Of a DNA stretch of 64,000 bases, positions 10,191-22,047 are shown piece by piece. This DNA is from Stictocephala bisonia. Lineage: Eukaryota; Arthropoda; Insecta; Hemiptera; Membracidae. The stretch lies in NCBI GenBank assembly GCA_035578905.1, contig JAQJVL010000253.1, positions 1,111,481-1,175,480 of the forward strand, in the 5' to 3' direction. Made by a program: the position numbers and the translations under genes. The number at the start of each line of letters is the position of its first letter. Position 1 is the first letter of the stretch. The notes below the pieces were generated by a model. That model was not told the DNA's origin and ran no database searches. It saw only the letters and a program-made list of their open reading frames with translations.

Positions 10191-11040
10191 ATATTGTGGT
10201 CCTCCAAGCCTCTTTTGTAGAGATATTTATAAATTCTAGTAACTTCTACTACAAGTGGATGGATTTCACTACGTAGTCGTTTCTAAATGAATTACTGAAG
10301 TAATTAATAAACTGAATAAAACACACTTGGATTAATATATATTATTAAAATAACATTGTACAATACTTTTACAATTTGTGATTAAAACATATTTCAAAAG
10401 ATCAAACGGGAATTTACTAACGTAAATCATCATTAGCTGAAAAAGTGTAATAATTACTTTCGTATGGATACAAATGTAGTTTATATTTTATAATAACCTT
10501 GATTAACTATCAGTGAACCGAGAATTGTCAAAAAGGGACAGAAAGAATCGGATATTGAGTATTAAATTATCTTAATGTTTCATCATGCGTACGTGACTGC
10601 CAATTTACTTATTTACGTGTGACTGTCAAACGTATGTACTAAGCAAATCACAAAAGAAGTAATCAATTCTAGAATGTCAAAATCTTAAACCACCACCCGA
10701 CCCATCAAGGGTATAAAAAGAACATTCCCCTAAAAGGATGAAGTAAAAAAAAAAAAAAAACAAGAATACAAAATATGTTTCATAACACAGATCGTAAATA
10801 CACGTAGTTCTAAATTCAAGGGCTGATATTTTTTCCCTTATCATTGAATGTTTTGATTCGATGTAACAAACTGTGAACGACGTGTGTGAGCTCCGTATTG
10901 TATAGTGTAGGTGGCCCCTTATTTTTAACAAAAAAAGAGAAAAAAACTCTAGAACATGAGACTTTTGTACTTAATAATTGCACTACGTGTATCAGTATTT
11001 ATGATTTAACACTGAAAATAAAATGTCTTGCAAGTCAAAT
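10191..11040. other. AT-rich spacer, no gene seen
   Basis: Contains an A-run at 10745-10760 (with a single T-free core of about 16 A) and small open frames on both strands (10677-10931, 10886-11203) with no domain. A slightly GC-richer patch at 10680-10735 is unassigned. Confidence 0.5.
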
Positions 11041-11300
11041 TAATCATATGAATAAAGGATGGAGAAATTACGAAATCCGTTCAATTTTGCCATTAACATG
11101 GATGCTATTAGAGAAGTCTGGGCGTGGCTGTGTTCGATGGTGGTTAGGATTCGGATATTTTCTAGCGCAGAGCACGCAGTATCGGGGCTTGTCAAATAGC
11201 TGAAAATCAGACCACTCAAAATACCTACACTAAGTTGTAGATTCCTTAGTTGCTCTGGATATTGGGAGATTTGTCCCCATGTAACTATATTTACCTTATA
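11041..11300 (+). repeat. Composite-family fragment, diverged copy
   Basis: Aligns with 11779-12070 in the same orientation. Shared landmarks are TAGAGAAGTCTGGG/TAGAGAAGTCTATG, GATGGTGGTTAGGATTCGGAT versus GATGGTAGTCAGTGTTCAGAT, GGCTTGTCAAATAGCTGAAA and the final GGATATTGGG. It is non-coding. The two overlapping open frames here are on opposite strands and neither shows a domain. Confidence 0.7.
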
Positions 11301-11778
11301 ATACACACACCATTTAATACTGAAATGTATATTGTTAATTTAAGCCTAAACGGAAATACTGAAATATATATTCTAAATTTAAGCCTAAATGGAAGGGTAT
11401 TTCTAAGAAATAATTATATATAGGTGAGACTCATAGTCCAGCTCGATTTTTAAAGTGCTGTAAATCTACAGGAAAATTAATAAATATACCAGTAAAGTCT
11501 TCTCAAACAATCCTCAATATCAGAAAAATGGTACACTGTAACTTTTTCATATTACTCTTTTATTCGTGTAGTCTTCGTAAACTCCCATTAGTCTTCTATG
11601 CATTCTAATAACTTCAATCCATTATTTAACGTGTATTTATTATTATTATTACTATACAGTACATATGAATCATATGTTATTTTTAGTTTCGGCAGACACG
11701 TGATATTTTTATTCAAAAATTTTTACTTAGGTCATCATTATAACAATAATATGTATTCTCCCAAATAAAAATATTATT
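11301..11778. other. AT-rich spacer with a short near-tandem duplication
   Basis: A segment of about 53 bp is repeated at about 11318 and 11356 (TACTGAAATATATATTC and similar, ending TTTAAGCCTAAA). Nothing coding is seen. Confidence 0.55.
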
Positions 11779-12070
11779 GACGGTGGCTCAGTGCTTTAAA
11801 CCAGTTTCTTGGCTACAAAGTGTTGAAGAGATTGTAGGCGATTGGTTTGGAAGGGCATTCACTCAATGGTTGCCATCGTCAGGACACCACTAGAGAAGTC
11901 TATGTGTCCATTTTGGATGGTAGTCAGTGTTCAGATGTTAGTAGGGAAGTGAACTGAGTGTCAGGCTTGTCAGTTAGCTGAAAATCAGACCAACACTACG
12001 TGGTTCGAATTCAACGTAAAACTGAACTGTAGGTCCATAAATCATCCTGGCTATTGGGCTGTATTTGGAA
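11779..12070 (+). repeat. Composite-family unique part, best-preserved copy
   Basis: About 290 bp shared with 49300-49690 (opposite orientation) and with 11041-11300. Key blocks are TCAATGGTTGCCATCGTCAG, ACTAGAGAAGTCTATGTGTCC, GTGAACTGAGTGTCAGGCTT and CAACACTACGTGGTTCGAAT. The last contains GGTTCGAATTC (12002-12012), a good polymerase III B-box match, so a tRNA-related origin is possible. The G-rich minisatellite follows about 170 bp downstream. Confidence 0.75.
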
Positions 12071-12239
12071 TTAATTGGAATTTTATTTTATGTCAACCAA
12101 CCAGTATATGTGTGTGTGTGTGTCATTACTAATAACTAAAGCTTAGGTGGATTTGAAGCTTCCAGTAATGACCACCTCAAGGTGTTATTTCAAATATTTA
12201 CATCATCAAATTTCCATATTTATTCCTGGAACATCCGTA

Positions 12240-12580
12240 TTTATTCCCACCTACCAAAACACACACGTACAATGTTATTAACCCACCCGCCCAGCTATTA
12301 CTAAGAACGCTACAGTGGTATTGACCTACCCGTCCACCCATACAAGTACAGTGATGCTGATACCATACACGTACAGTAATATTTCCAAATATTACTGTAC
12401 GTATATGGGTGGGCAGGTGGGTAATACCACTGTACGTGTGTGGTTGGTCGGGTGGGTCAATACAACTGTACGTGTATGGTTGGTAGGGTGGGTCAATACA
12501 ACTGTACGTATATGGGTGGGTGGGTGTACAATACCACTGTACGTGTATGGTTGGGCAGGTGGGTATAGATGAATAAGTGT
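12240..12580. repeat. G-rich minisatellite arranged as a large inverted repeat
   Basis: Units on the left half read as the C-rich strand (CCCACC... CACGTACAGT) and on the right half as the G-rich strand (ACTGTACGTGTATGG...GGGTGGGTCAATAC). The right-half period is 36 bp. The halves meet at a nearly perfect palindrome at 12367-12405. The array could extrude as one long hairpin. Open frames at 12315-12572 and 12392-12586 are repeat artefacts. Confidence 0.9.
12366..12405. repeat. Central palindrome of the inverted G-rich array
   Basis: The arms TACACGTACAGTAATATTT (12366-12384) and AAATATTACTGTACGTATA (12387-12405) pair at 18 of 19 positions around a 2-base CC loop. Confidence 0.95.
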
Positions 12581-12990
12581 AGTCATTGTTACTAACTAAG
12601 GCCGACTGTTCCTCACGGAACAGTACATAAGAGCTGCATAATTTGCCTTTTTTTCATTCAGTTTTTTGATATGGTCTAGTTTTATATGGCAAGTGTACTT
12701 CAATTGATGAAATACTATTATTACAAAAGAAGCAATTAAAAGTTTTTCTAAAATTTCATTAAAACAAAACCACCACCAGCTGATATGAACATGCCAACAC
12801 GTGTCACCTTGTTGACAGTGCGAGTTATGATCCAATTTTGATTCCATACCAAATTTGAATTATTTATCATTTAGTCCCTATATAAATAGCTCTTTCTAAG
12901 AAAAAGTCGACCTCAGTTAGAAACAATGACTACACTCGTTAATCACCACTCGTCACACTTATTCTTCCTTCATATTCGCCCATATATTGA
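12575..12990. repeat. Outer inverted fragments of the composite element
   Basis: GTGTAGTCATTGTTACTAAC at 12576-12595 is the reverse complement, with changes, of the AGTTAGAAACAATGACTACAC block at 12915-12935. TCGACCTCAGTT versus CTAAGGCCGACTG extends the match. The two copies bracket an unassigned stretch (12640-12880), giving the element inverted outer ends. Confidence 0.6.
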
Positions 12991-13982
12991 TGATGGCGTC
13001 ATATCAATGACTAATGAATACACTTTTTTTTATAAAATTTTTAAAATACATACATTAAAATATGCCTTAAACTGTACATTTGAATACTCTTCGTCAACAT
13101 GGTAAACAAATATAAAAACATATCCATTCCAATATAACAAGAATACTAAACGTTTGAGAAAACATTCATAGATGATGGAGAAATCAGAAAATCCTTTCAA
13201 TGTTCATATTTTTATTACTATAATACTAATTAAAAGCATAATTTTTTTTAGCCTTCAAGTTAATACGCGTATATAAAAACAATTATCAGATGTTCCATGA
13301 ACACAAAATATCTTTAGGTAATTCATATGTAATTAGTAATTATAAAAGTATTATTTCTAAATTGATAAATTAATCTACAGAGACTCACAAAATTTAACTC
13401 CTTACAACAAAATAAGTTGATATAATTTGTGTTTTCTTCCTGAGAGCATGTTAACTTTACTTGGATTTTAAAAAAACATTCTTGTTCAGTATTTTATATT
13501 TAATAAAATAAAATATTTACTTACATATATTATGTTATATTTGAGGAAATTTATTTAATTTTAGGTACATTCTATAGTAGAAGAATAACATTTAATACAA
13601 CTGTATGTTAATTTCTTAATAATAATATATTCAATCAATAATGAAAATGCATATTTTAAATTATGTAATATCCGCATATTTAATCACCTAAAATTTAAGA
13701 TGTATACATAAAAAACATATCTCACGTTTTCATTATTAAAATTTACAAATAATTCAGTGACAATTTCATATTTATTTACTAAAACTATATTTTTACATTT
13801 GTTGTTTCATATTGACAGCTAAATACTTGGTATAAGTTAGTAATTGTTAGATATTTAGCCATACCATTATATTTTAGTATTCTTTTATTTACGAACACGT
13901 CACCCATAGTATTCATTCCAGTATCTAATTAATGGTTTGTTCTCAAAACTGTCATTTACGTCAGCATTATTTTCTCACGCAG
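12991..13982. other. AT-rich, intron-like sequence
   Basis: Strongly AT-rich with no reading frames. A pyrimidine-rich acceptor-like TTATTTTCTCACGCAG ends it at 13967-13982, just before the candidate exon. Confidence 0.5.
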
Positions 13983-14098
13983 TTGCTAGCACAAACCTTG
14001 AAGGTGATCTGCTTTCTCTCAGCCTAAAGGGTCCCCGGAGTGGAGTTCGGGCAACTGGGAAGTGCTCACTCCATTATCATTCCCCAGGATTGCTATGT
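13983..14098 (+). CDS. Candidate internal exon of an unknown host gene (partial)
   Basis: A 116-nt island of about 50% GC in AT-rich DNA is bounded by a good acceptor (pyrimidine-rich stretch then CAG ending at 13982) and a consensus donor GTAAGT at 14099-14104. One frame is open throughout and reads ASTNLEGDLLSLSLKGPRSG, then VRATGKCSLHYHSPGLLC. The composition looks protein-like, and this frame has no stop. The reading would enter after a phase-1 intron and leave in phase 0. I do not recognise the protein. The CSLHYHSPG segment faintly resembles the Cys-x-Leu...Tyr...Gly core of MAM domains, which is too weak to name. No matching neighbouring exon was found. It could also be a TE fragment. 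Confidence 0.35.
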
Positions 14099-14104
14099 GT
14101 AAGT

Positions 14105-14682
14105 ACAGTTGTTAACGGTGGTAGATGTTATTATACATAATTGTGTGATCATACATAGTATTCTTTTTTTTCTAACATAAATGTATTTAAAAATATTAAA
14201 TAACTAAATGTAAGGTTGAAAATCACTTTAACTTAGCCGAATATAGGCCTACGTTAATAAACAGACAATAAATAAATTTAAATAAAAAACTCTAACATTT
14301 ATCATTGTTGTAATTAGCTGCATTGTTTGTATTAGTAACTATTTTTGACTCCCCTAATGCTTACGATGAAGTGAAATATTTAATTTGTATACCAAAAGAG
14401 TTAATTATATACAAAACGGATGATTAAATATATTACTTAACACTCGTCACTTTGCTGGGATCAAAATGACAAAGTAAAAATTGATATTATAATTTGAATG
14501 GTTTCAACGTATTTCAGTGTTATATTCACGTAAGAGCCAATTCCGTGAACTACAGGAATTTATTTAACTAAAACTGTTTCAATGAAAATGTTTTATTAAA
14601 ATTTGGCAAACTAAAAAAAAAATTGAAAAACTTAAATTACGACTTATTTTTATTATGACTAAATGTAAAAGAGTAGTATTGT
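14105..14682. other. AT-rich spacer, no gene seen
   Basis: Possible continuation of the intron after the candidate exon. No repeats or coding signals apart from A and T runs. Confidence 0.5.
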
Positions 14683-14974
14683 ATCGAAAAAAACCATGGT
14701 TGCATCTTCAAATTGTAAAATTACTTACTAATGTATACTTTTCAAATGCGGACTAACTTTCCTTAAAGTATGTAATATTAATTATTAACAATATATATTC
14801 CTTAAGTTTTTTACAATACAAACAAATTGTTCATAGTAAAGTATTATTGACTATAAAAAAATCAAGCCCCACTTGTTTCATGTGTCATATCAGAAGATAC
14901 ATAGCACAAAAAAGCCGCGAGAAGTTTTCGATTTGCTTGATTTCCTTGACAAGGAACCCAAGGATAAATGGAAC

Positions 14975-16250
14975 TATACAGGGTGTTCCTTAAGTAAAGT
15001 ACCATACTTCGGGAAATGGTTAGGCCTAAATAGGTCTAAATAAAGAGGATATCATGAAAACATGTTTTCCAAAAACACTTCATTTACAAGATATCAGCCA
15101 TTTTGTTTTTTCCAAAAGGAATTTTCATCTCTAAATTGGCTCAATAGATCTTTAGGAAACTTGCTTTGCATGTTACAATAATAAATATATATTCTAGAAA
15201 AAAATCAACTTGATTAAATTTAATATTTCGAAATGCTGGCCATTTTAAATGTTTAAACAGAAGTTACTGGAAAATAGCAAAAAATTAAAAAAATACTTTA
15301 GAGATGGTTTTTTAGATGAATAGAATATGTTTTATTTTTTGAAAGATTCAAGATTGTACAAATATTTATATGCATAATATATGTTTAGGAATATTAATAT
15401 TTACAACAACAAAATTAAAACACAGTACACAAGACATAAATTAGTTTTACATTACATAATATACTTAAAATATTGAATACTTAATACTTTTATCATTATT
15501 GTTGCACAGATAATAATGATTATTGCAAATATGAAATATGTTTTAAACTAGATAGAGAACTAATCTTTCAAAAAACGTAGGGCCTCATTAGGCAGAACCT
15601 GTGTTGAGGTTCCTTCAAAATATGAAAAACTTTAAAGCACAAGACAATAGTTTGAAATACTTTAAATCCCTCCTACACGATTAAAGTTCACTAGAAGATT
15701 CTTTCACTACCAATCTATCAGTATTAAAAATATTAGAATCAAGCAAAAACCAAGCAAAACACATTAACATTTTGTGTTGAGAGGCAGCAAAAAAAATCCA
15801 TTTGTTTTTAGGTTTTTGCTGTCTCTCAACAACAATGTCAACGTGTCTCGGTTATTTTTTGTCCGATTTTAACTTTTTTATACTGACAGATTGGTAATAA
15901 AACTATCTAAAAACTCGTATTCATAGTAAGTTTTAGTATTGTTCCGCTTTCCACTATTTCTGTTTAAACATTTAAATTGGCCGACATTTTAAAACTTTAA
16001 ATTGGGTCAAGTTGATTTTTTTTTCATAATATATATTTATCAATGTAACATTCATAATTAATCATGCATTTCTTAAAGATCAGTTGAACCAACTTAAACA
16101 TAAAAATTATTTTGTGAAAATACAAAATGGCAGATATTTGGTAAACGAAACGTTTTTATAAAAAATTGTAATCTTTATTTTCACTTTATTTTGATCTATA
16201 TAAGCATATCTCGTAGTTTTGCATTTTACTTTCGGAAAGCACTGTATATA
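14975..16250. mobile_element. Foldback DNA element with ACAGGGTGTT ends (copy 1)
   Basis: The left end TATACAGGGTGTTCCTTAAG and the reverse complement of the right end TATATACAGTGCTTTCCGAA are related inverted ends. Paired blocks continue inward: ATTTTAAATGTTTAAACAGAA with TTCTGTTTAAACATTTAAAT, and ACTACCAATCTATCAGTATT with ATACTGACAGATTGGTAAT. The fold ends in a hairpin near 15775-15835 with arms TGTTGAGAGGCAGCAAAAA and TTTTTGCTGTCTCTCAACA. About 390 bp of the left side (15300-15690) is unpaired. No transposase is present. Confidence 0.85.
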
Positions 16251-17010
16251 CTGTTTTTTTCTTTTTTTTGTTTGTTAAAATTATATTTATCAGAACCGAG
16301 GGGGTTTTTCGAAATAAGAAACATTGTTTTCAGTAATAGAACGATGATGGCTTAAATATACTATTGTAAAAGAAGTACTTTGATTTATTAATTCTAAGTT
16401 ATACAACGATGGTAAGGATCAACGTTCGGATAAAGATAGTTATTAAATTGACGGTGTAAAGATACTGCTGTCTATGTAGAATATTAAATACAGCACTTGT
16501 AATCAGTTTTTATTTTTGACATATTTCATGTTAACAATTCACATTTACAAGGAGAAACAATTTTTGTTAAAACAATATATATATGAAATGGTTCATAGTT
16601 GACTAAGTGCTAATTCAGCTCAATTATTTCATTCGAAATTGGCTGAAAGAAAAGTAATGAATGACATAAAAAGTAAAACAATTTTATTTTAAATCAGCTT
16701 TCAGAACGTAATACTTTTATACAAATACTTATATAAATGCATATTTAAGAAATGTTCATTAACGTTCATAAGAAGATATAAAAATATTTGAAACACGTAA
16801 AAGGAAGTGTTGCAAATAAAGGACATTTGAATTGGTTCTGATATTTAGTATCTATTTTCTATACATCCCTTTTAATATAAGGTATTACTGTTAGGTTTTA
16901 GAGAAACTACAATAATATTAAACTTATTTCGGTTATTCTGAATAAATACAACGTAATACAATTACAAACCGTTCAGTGTTTAGTAATGAAATGTCGTCGA
17001 AATTGTATTA
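16251..17010. other. AT-rich middle of duplication copy 1
   Basis: Matches 19698-20450 closely. No gene or RNA signal seen in either copy. Confidence 0.7.
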
Positions 17011-18015
17011 ACGTGTACATTGAATGAGTATAAAGTTCACTAGAGAGAATCGTGTATATTGAATGTGTAAAAAGTTAACTAGAGAGAATCGTGTATGTTG
17101 AATGTGTATAAAGTTCACTAGAGAGAATCGTGTATGTTGCATGTGTATAAAGCTCACTAGAGAGAATCGTGTATGTTGAATGTGTATAAAGTTTACTAGA
17201 GAGAATCGTGTATGTTGAATGTGTATAAAGTTCAATTGAGAGAAACATGTATGTTGATTGAAGTTCACTAGAGAGAATCGTGTATGTTGAATGTGTATAA
17301 AGTTCGCTAGAGAGAATCGTGTATGTAGAATGTGTATAGAGTTCAATTGAGAGAAACATGTATGTTGAATAAAGTTCACTAGAGAGAATCTTGTATGTTG
17401 AATGTGTATAAAGTTCACTAGAGAGAATCGTGTATGTTGAATGTGTATAAAGTTCACTAGTGAGAATTGTGTATGTTGAATGTGTATAAAGTTCACTAAA
17501 GAGAATCGTGTATGTTGAATGTTTATAAAGTTCACTAAAGAGAACCGTGTATGTTAAATGTGTATAAAGTTCACTAGAGAGAATCGTGTATGTTGAATGT
17601 GTATAAAGTTCACTATAGAGAATCGTGTATGTTGAATGTGTATAAAGTTCACTAGAGAATCGTGGATGTTGAATGTGTATAAAGTTCACTAAAGAGAATC
17701 GTGTATGTTGAATGTGTATAAAGTTCACTAGAGAGAATCGTGTATGTTGAATGTGTATAAAGTTCACTATAGAGAATCGTGAATGTGTATAAAGTTCACT
17801 TGAGAGAATCATGTATGTTGAATGTGTATAAAGTTCACTAAAGAGAATCGTGTATGTTGAATGTGTATAAAGTTCACTAGAGAGAATCGTGTATGTTGAA
17901 TGTGTATAAAGTTCACCATAGAGAATCGTGTATGTTGAATGTGTATAAAGTTCACTATAGAGAATCGTGTATGTTGAATGTGTATAAAGTTCACTTGAGA
18001 GAATCGTGTATGTTG
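17011..18015 (-). repeat. 39-bp minisatellite, array 1 (about 26 copies)
   Basis: The unit is GTATAAAGTTCACTAGAGAG plus AATCGTGTATGTTGAATGT (39 bp), with GAGAG/AAGAG/TAGAG variants and a few short units. Since 39 is a multiple of three, overlapping minus-strand frames stay open (17008-17535, 17075-17812, 17809-17994), translating as repeated ELYTHSTYTILSS or FIHIQHTRFSLVN depending on frame. Two different frames being open at once shows that unit length, not selection, is responsible. Confidence 0.95.
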
Positions 18016-18127
18016 ACTCTCTCTCTCTGAATGGTATTGGGCGTGTTCGATTGGTTACAGCGCAGCAAATCTCAACGTGACGTAATAAAAACGCCCTTCC
18101 CTACTGTATAGAGGCAGTGGAAAGTGG
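18016..18127 (+). repeat. Conserved promoter-like dispersed block, copy 1
   Basis: Follows array 1. It contains GGGCGTG, ATTGGTTA (an inverted CCAAT box), TGACGTAA (CRE-like) and TAATAAAAACGCCC. Related copies lie at 22048-22270, 24284-24500 and 44815-45050, where the pattern TTCGATTGGTTAGAGCGCTG also resembles a polymerase III A-box. Truncated at the duplication joint. Its function is unknown. Confidence 0.7.
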
Positions 18128-18417
18128 AATCGAAAAAACCATGGTTGCATCTTCAAATTGTAAAATTACTTACTAATGTATACTTTTCAATGCCGACTAA
18201 CTCTCCTTAAAGTATGTAATATTAATTATTAACAATATATATTCCTTAAGTTTTTTACAATACAAACAAACTATTCATAGTAAAGTATTATTGACTATAA
18301 AACATTAAGCTCCACTTGTTTCTTGTGTCATATCAGAAGATACATAGCACAAAAAAGCCGCGAGAAGTTTTCGATTTCCTTGATTTCCTTGATAAGGAAC
18401 CCAAGGATAAATGGAAC

Positions 18418-19697
18418 TATACAGGGTGTTCCTTACGTAAAGTACCATACTTCGGGAAATGGTTAGGCCTAAATAGGTCTAAATAAAGAGGATATGAAGA
18501 AAACATTTTTTCCAAAAACACTTAGTTTACAAGATATCAGCCATTTTGTTTTTTCCAAAAGGAATTTTCATCTCTAAATTGGCTCAATAGATATTTAGGA
18601 AACTTGCTTTGCATGTTACAATAATAAATATATATTCTAGAAAAAAATCAACTTGATTAAATTTAATGTTTCGAAATGCTGGCCATTTTAAATGTTTAAA
18701 CAGAAGTTACCGGAAAATAGCAAAAAATTAAAAAATTACTTTAGACATGGTTTTTTAGATGAATAGAATATGTTTTATTTTTTGAAAGATTCAAGATTAT
18801 ACAAATATTTATATGCATAATATATGTTTAGGAATATTAATATTTACAACAACAAAATTAAAACATAGTACACAAGAACATAAATTAGTGTTACATTACA
18901 TAATATACTTAAAATGTTGAATACTTAATACTTTTATCATTATTGTTGCACAGATAATAATGATTATTGCAAAGATGAAATATGTTTTAAACTAATATAG
19001 AGAACTAATCTTTCAAAAAACGTAGGGCCTCATTAGGCAGAACCTATGTTGAGGTTCCTTCAAAATATGAAAAACTTTACAGCACAAGACAATAGTTTGA
19101 AATACCTTAAATCCCTCCTACACGATTAAAGTTCACTAGAAGATTCTTTCACTACCAATCTATCAGTATTAAAAATATTAGAATCAAGCAAAAACCAAGC
19201 AAGACACATTAACATTTTGTGTTGAGAGGCAGCAAAAAAAAGCCATTTGTTTTTAGGTTTTTGCTGCCTCTCAACAACAATGTCAACGTGTCTCGGTTAT
19301 TTTTTGTCCGATTTTAACTTTTTTTATACTGACTGGTTGGTAATAAAACTATCTAAAAACTCGTATTCATAGTAAGTTTTAGTATTGTTCCACTTTCCGC
19401 TATTTCTGTTTAAACATTTAAATTGGCCGACATTTTAAAACTTTAAATTGGGTCAAGTTGATTTTTTTTTTCATAATATATATTTATCAATGTAACATGC
19501 ATAATTAATCATGCATTTCTTAAAGATCAGTTGAACCAACTTAAACATAAAAATTATTTTGTGAAAATACAAAATGGCAGATATTTGGTAAACGAAACGT
19601 TTTTATAAAAAATTTTAATCTTTATTTTCACTTTATTTTGATCTCTATAAGCATATCTCGTAGTTTTGCATTTTACTTTTGGAAAGCACTGTATATA
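18418..19697. mobile_element. Foldback DNA element with ACAGGGTGTT ends (copy 2)
   Basis: Duplicate of the element at 14975-16250, carried by the segmental duplication and not by independent transposition, because its flanks match too. Confidence 0.85.
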
Positions 19698-20450
19698 CTG
19701 TTTTTTCTTTTTTTTTTTGTTAAAATTATATTTATCAGAACCGAGGGGGTTTTTTTAAATAAGAAACATTTTTTCAGTAATAGAACGATGATGGCTTAAA
19801 TATACTATTGTAAAAGAAGTACTTTGATTTATTAATTCTAAGTTATACAACGATGGTAAGTATCAACGTTCGGATAAAGATATTTATTAAATTGACGGTG
19901 TAAAGGTACTGATGTCTATGTAGAATATTAAATACAGCACTTGTAATCAGTTTTTATTTTTGACGTATTTCATGTTAACAATTCACATTTACAAGGACAA
20001 ACAATTTTTGTTAAAACCATATATATGAAATGGTTCATAGTTGACTAAGTGCTAATTCAGCTCAATTATTTCATTCGAAATTGGCTGAAAGAAAAGTAAT
20101 GAATGACATAAAAAGTAAAACAATTTTTTTTTAATCAGATTTCAGAACGTAATACTTTTATACAAATACTTATATAAATGCATATTTAAGAAATGTTCAT
20201 TAACGTTCATAAGAAGATATAAAAATATTTGAAACACGTAAAAGGCAGTGTTGCAAATAAAGGACGTTTGAATTGGTTCTGATATTTAGTAGCTATTTTC
20301 TATACATCCCTTTTAATATTAGGTATTATTGTTAGGTTTTAGAGAAACTACAATAATATTAAACTTATTTCGGTTATTCTGAATCAATACAACGTAATAC
20401 AATTACAGTACGTTCAGTGTTTAGTAATGAAATGTCGTCGAAATTGTATT
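19698..20450. other. AT-rich middle of duplication copy 2
   Basis: Counterpart of 16251-17010 with scattered substitutions. No gene seen. Confidence 0.7.
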
Positions 20451-22047
20451 AACGTGTACATTGAATGAGTATAAAGTTCACTAGAGAGAATCGTGTATAT
20501 TGAATGTGTATAAATTTCACTAGAGAAAATCGTGTATGTTGAATGTGTATAAAGTTCACTAGAGAGAATCGTGTATGTTGCATGTGTATAAAGTTCACTA
20601 GAGAGAATCGTGTATGTTGAATGTGTATAAAGTTCACTAGAGAGAATCGTGTATGTTGAATGTGTATAAAGTTCAATTGAGAGAAACATGTATGTTGAAT
20701 AAAGTTCACTAGAGAGAATCGTGTATGTTGAATGTGTATAAAGTTCGCTAGAGAGAATCGTGTATGTTGAATGTGTATAGAGTTCAATTGAGAGAAACAT
20801 GTATGTTAAATAAAGTTCACTTGAGATAATCTTGTATGTTGAATGTGTATAAAGTTCACTAGAGAGAATCGTGTATTTTGAATGTGTATAAAGTTCACTA
20901 GAGAGAATCTTGTATGTTGAATGTGTATAAAGTTCACTGGAGAGAATCGTGTATTTTGAATGTGTATAAAGTTCACTACAGAGAATCGTGTATGTTCAAT
21001 GTGTATAAAGATCACTAAAGAGAATCGTGTATGTTGAATGTGTATAAAGTTTACTAAAGAGAATCGTGTATGAATGTGTATACAGTTCACTAAAGACAAT
21101 CGTGTATGTTGAATGTGTATAAAGTTCACTAGAGAGAATCGTGTATGTTGAATGTGTATAGAGTTCACTAAAGAGAATCGTGTATGTTGAATTTGTATAA
21201 AGTTCACTGGAGAGAATCGTGTATGTTGAATGTGTATAGTGTTCACTAAAGAGAATCGGGTATGTTGAATGTGTATAAAGTTCACTGGAGAGAATCGTGT
21301 ATGTTGAATGTGTATAAAGTTCACTGGAGAGAATCGTGTATGTTGAATGAGTATAAAGTTCACTAGAGAGAATCGTGTATGTTGAATATGTATAAAGTTC
21401 ACTAAAGAGAATCGTGTATGTTGAATGTGTATAAAGTTCACTGGAGAGAATCGTGTATGTTGAATGAGTATAAAGTTCACTAGAGAGAATCGTGTATTTT
21501 GAATGTGTATAAAGTTCACTGGAGAGAATCGCGTATGTTGAATGTGTATAAAGTTCACTGGAGAGAATCGTGTATGTTGAATGAGTATAAAGTTCACTAG
21601 AGAGAATCGTATATGTTGAATGAGTATAAAGTTCACTAAAGAGAATCGTGTATGTTGAATGTGTATAAAGTTCACTGGAGAGAATCGTGTATATTGAATG
21701 TGTATAAAGTTCACTGGAGAGAATCGTGTATGTTGAATGAGTATAAAGTTCACTAAAGAGAATCGTGTATTTTGAATGAGTATAAAGTTCACTAGAGAGA
21801 ATCGTGTATGTTGAATGAGTATAAATTTCACTAGAGAGAATCGTGTATGTTGAATGTGTATTAAGTTCACTAAAGAGAATCGTGTATGTTGAATGTGTAT
21901 AAAGTTCACTGGAGAGAATCATGTATTTTGAATGTGCATAAAGTTCACTAAAGAGAATCGTGTATGTAGAATGTGTTTAAAGTTCACTAAAGAGAATCGT
22001 GTATTTTGAATGTGTATAAAGTTCACCAAAGAGAATCGTGTATGTTG
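20451..22047 (-). repeat. 39-bp minisatellite, array 2 (about 41 copies)
   Basis: Same 39-bp unit as array 1. The first dozen units match array 1 in order, including the odd short units with AATTGAGAGAAACATG. The array then carries an extra block rich in CTGGAGAG variants and GAATGAG/TATTTTG variants that array 1 lacks. Minus-strand frames of 367 codons (20806-21909) and 308 codons (20996-21922) are repeat artefacts. Confidence 0.95.

Larger units (their letters stand above)
14683..18127 (+). repeat. Tandem segmental duplication, copy 1 (about 3.4 kb)
   Basis: Begins ATCGAAAAAAACCATGGTTG and ends GAGGCAGTGGAAAG. In order it holds an AT-rich lead, the foldback element 14975-16250, an AT-rich middle, the 39-bp array 17011-18015 and a 110-bp conserved block. 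The whole order is repeated directly at 18129-22155 with only a few percent substitutions by eye. The main differences are small indels in A/T runs and the array length. Confidence 0.95.

Noticed and set aside
20806..21909. 367-codon minus-strand open frame as a repeat protein gene
   Set aside because: The 39-bp unit is a multiple of three, and a second frame is also open over the same bases (20996-21922). There is no start context, signal or non-repeat domain.
17011..22047. CRISPR array
   Set aside because: Units are head-to-tail with no unique spacers, and the context is eukaryotic.
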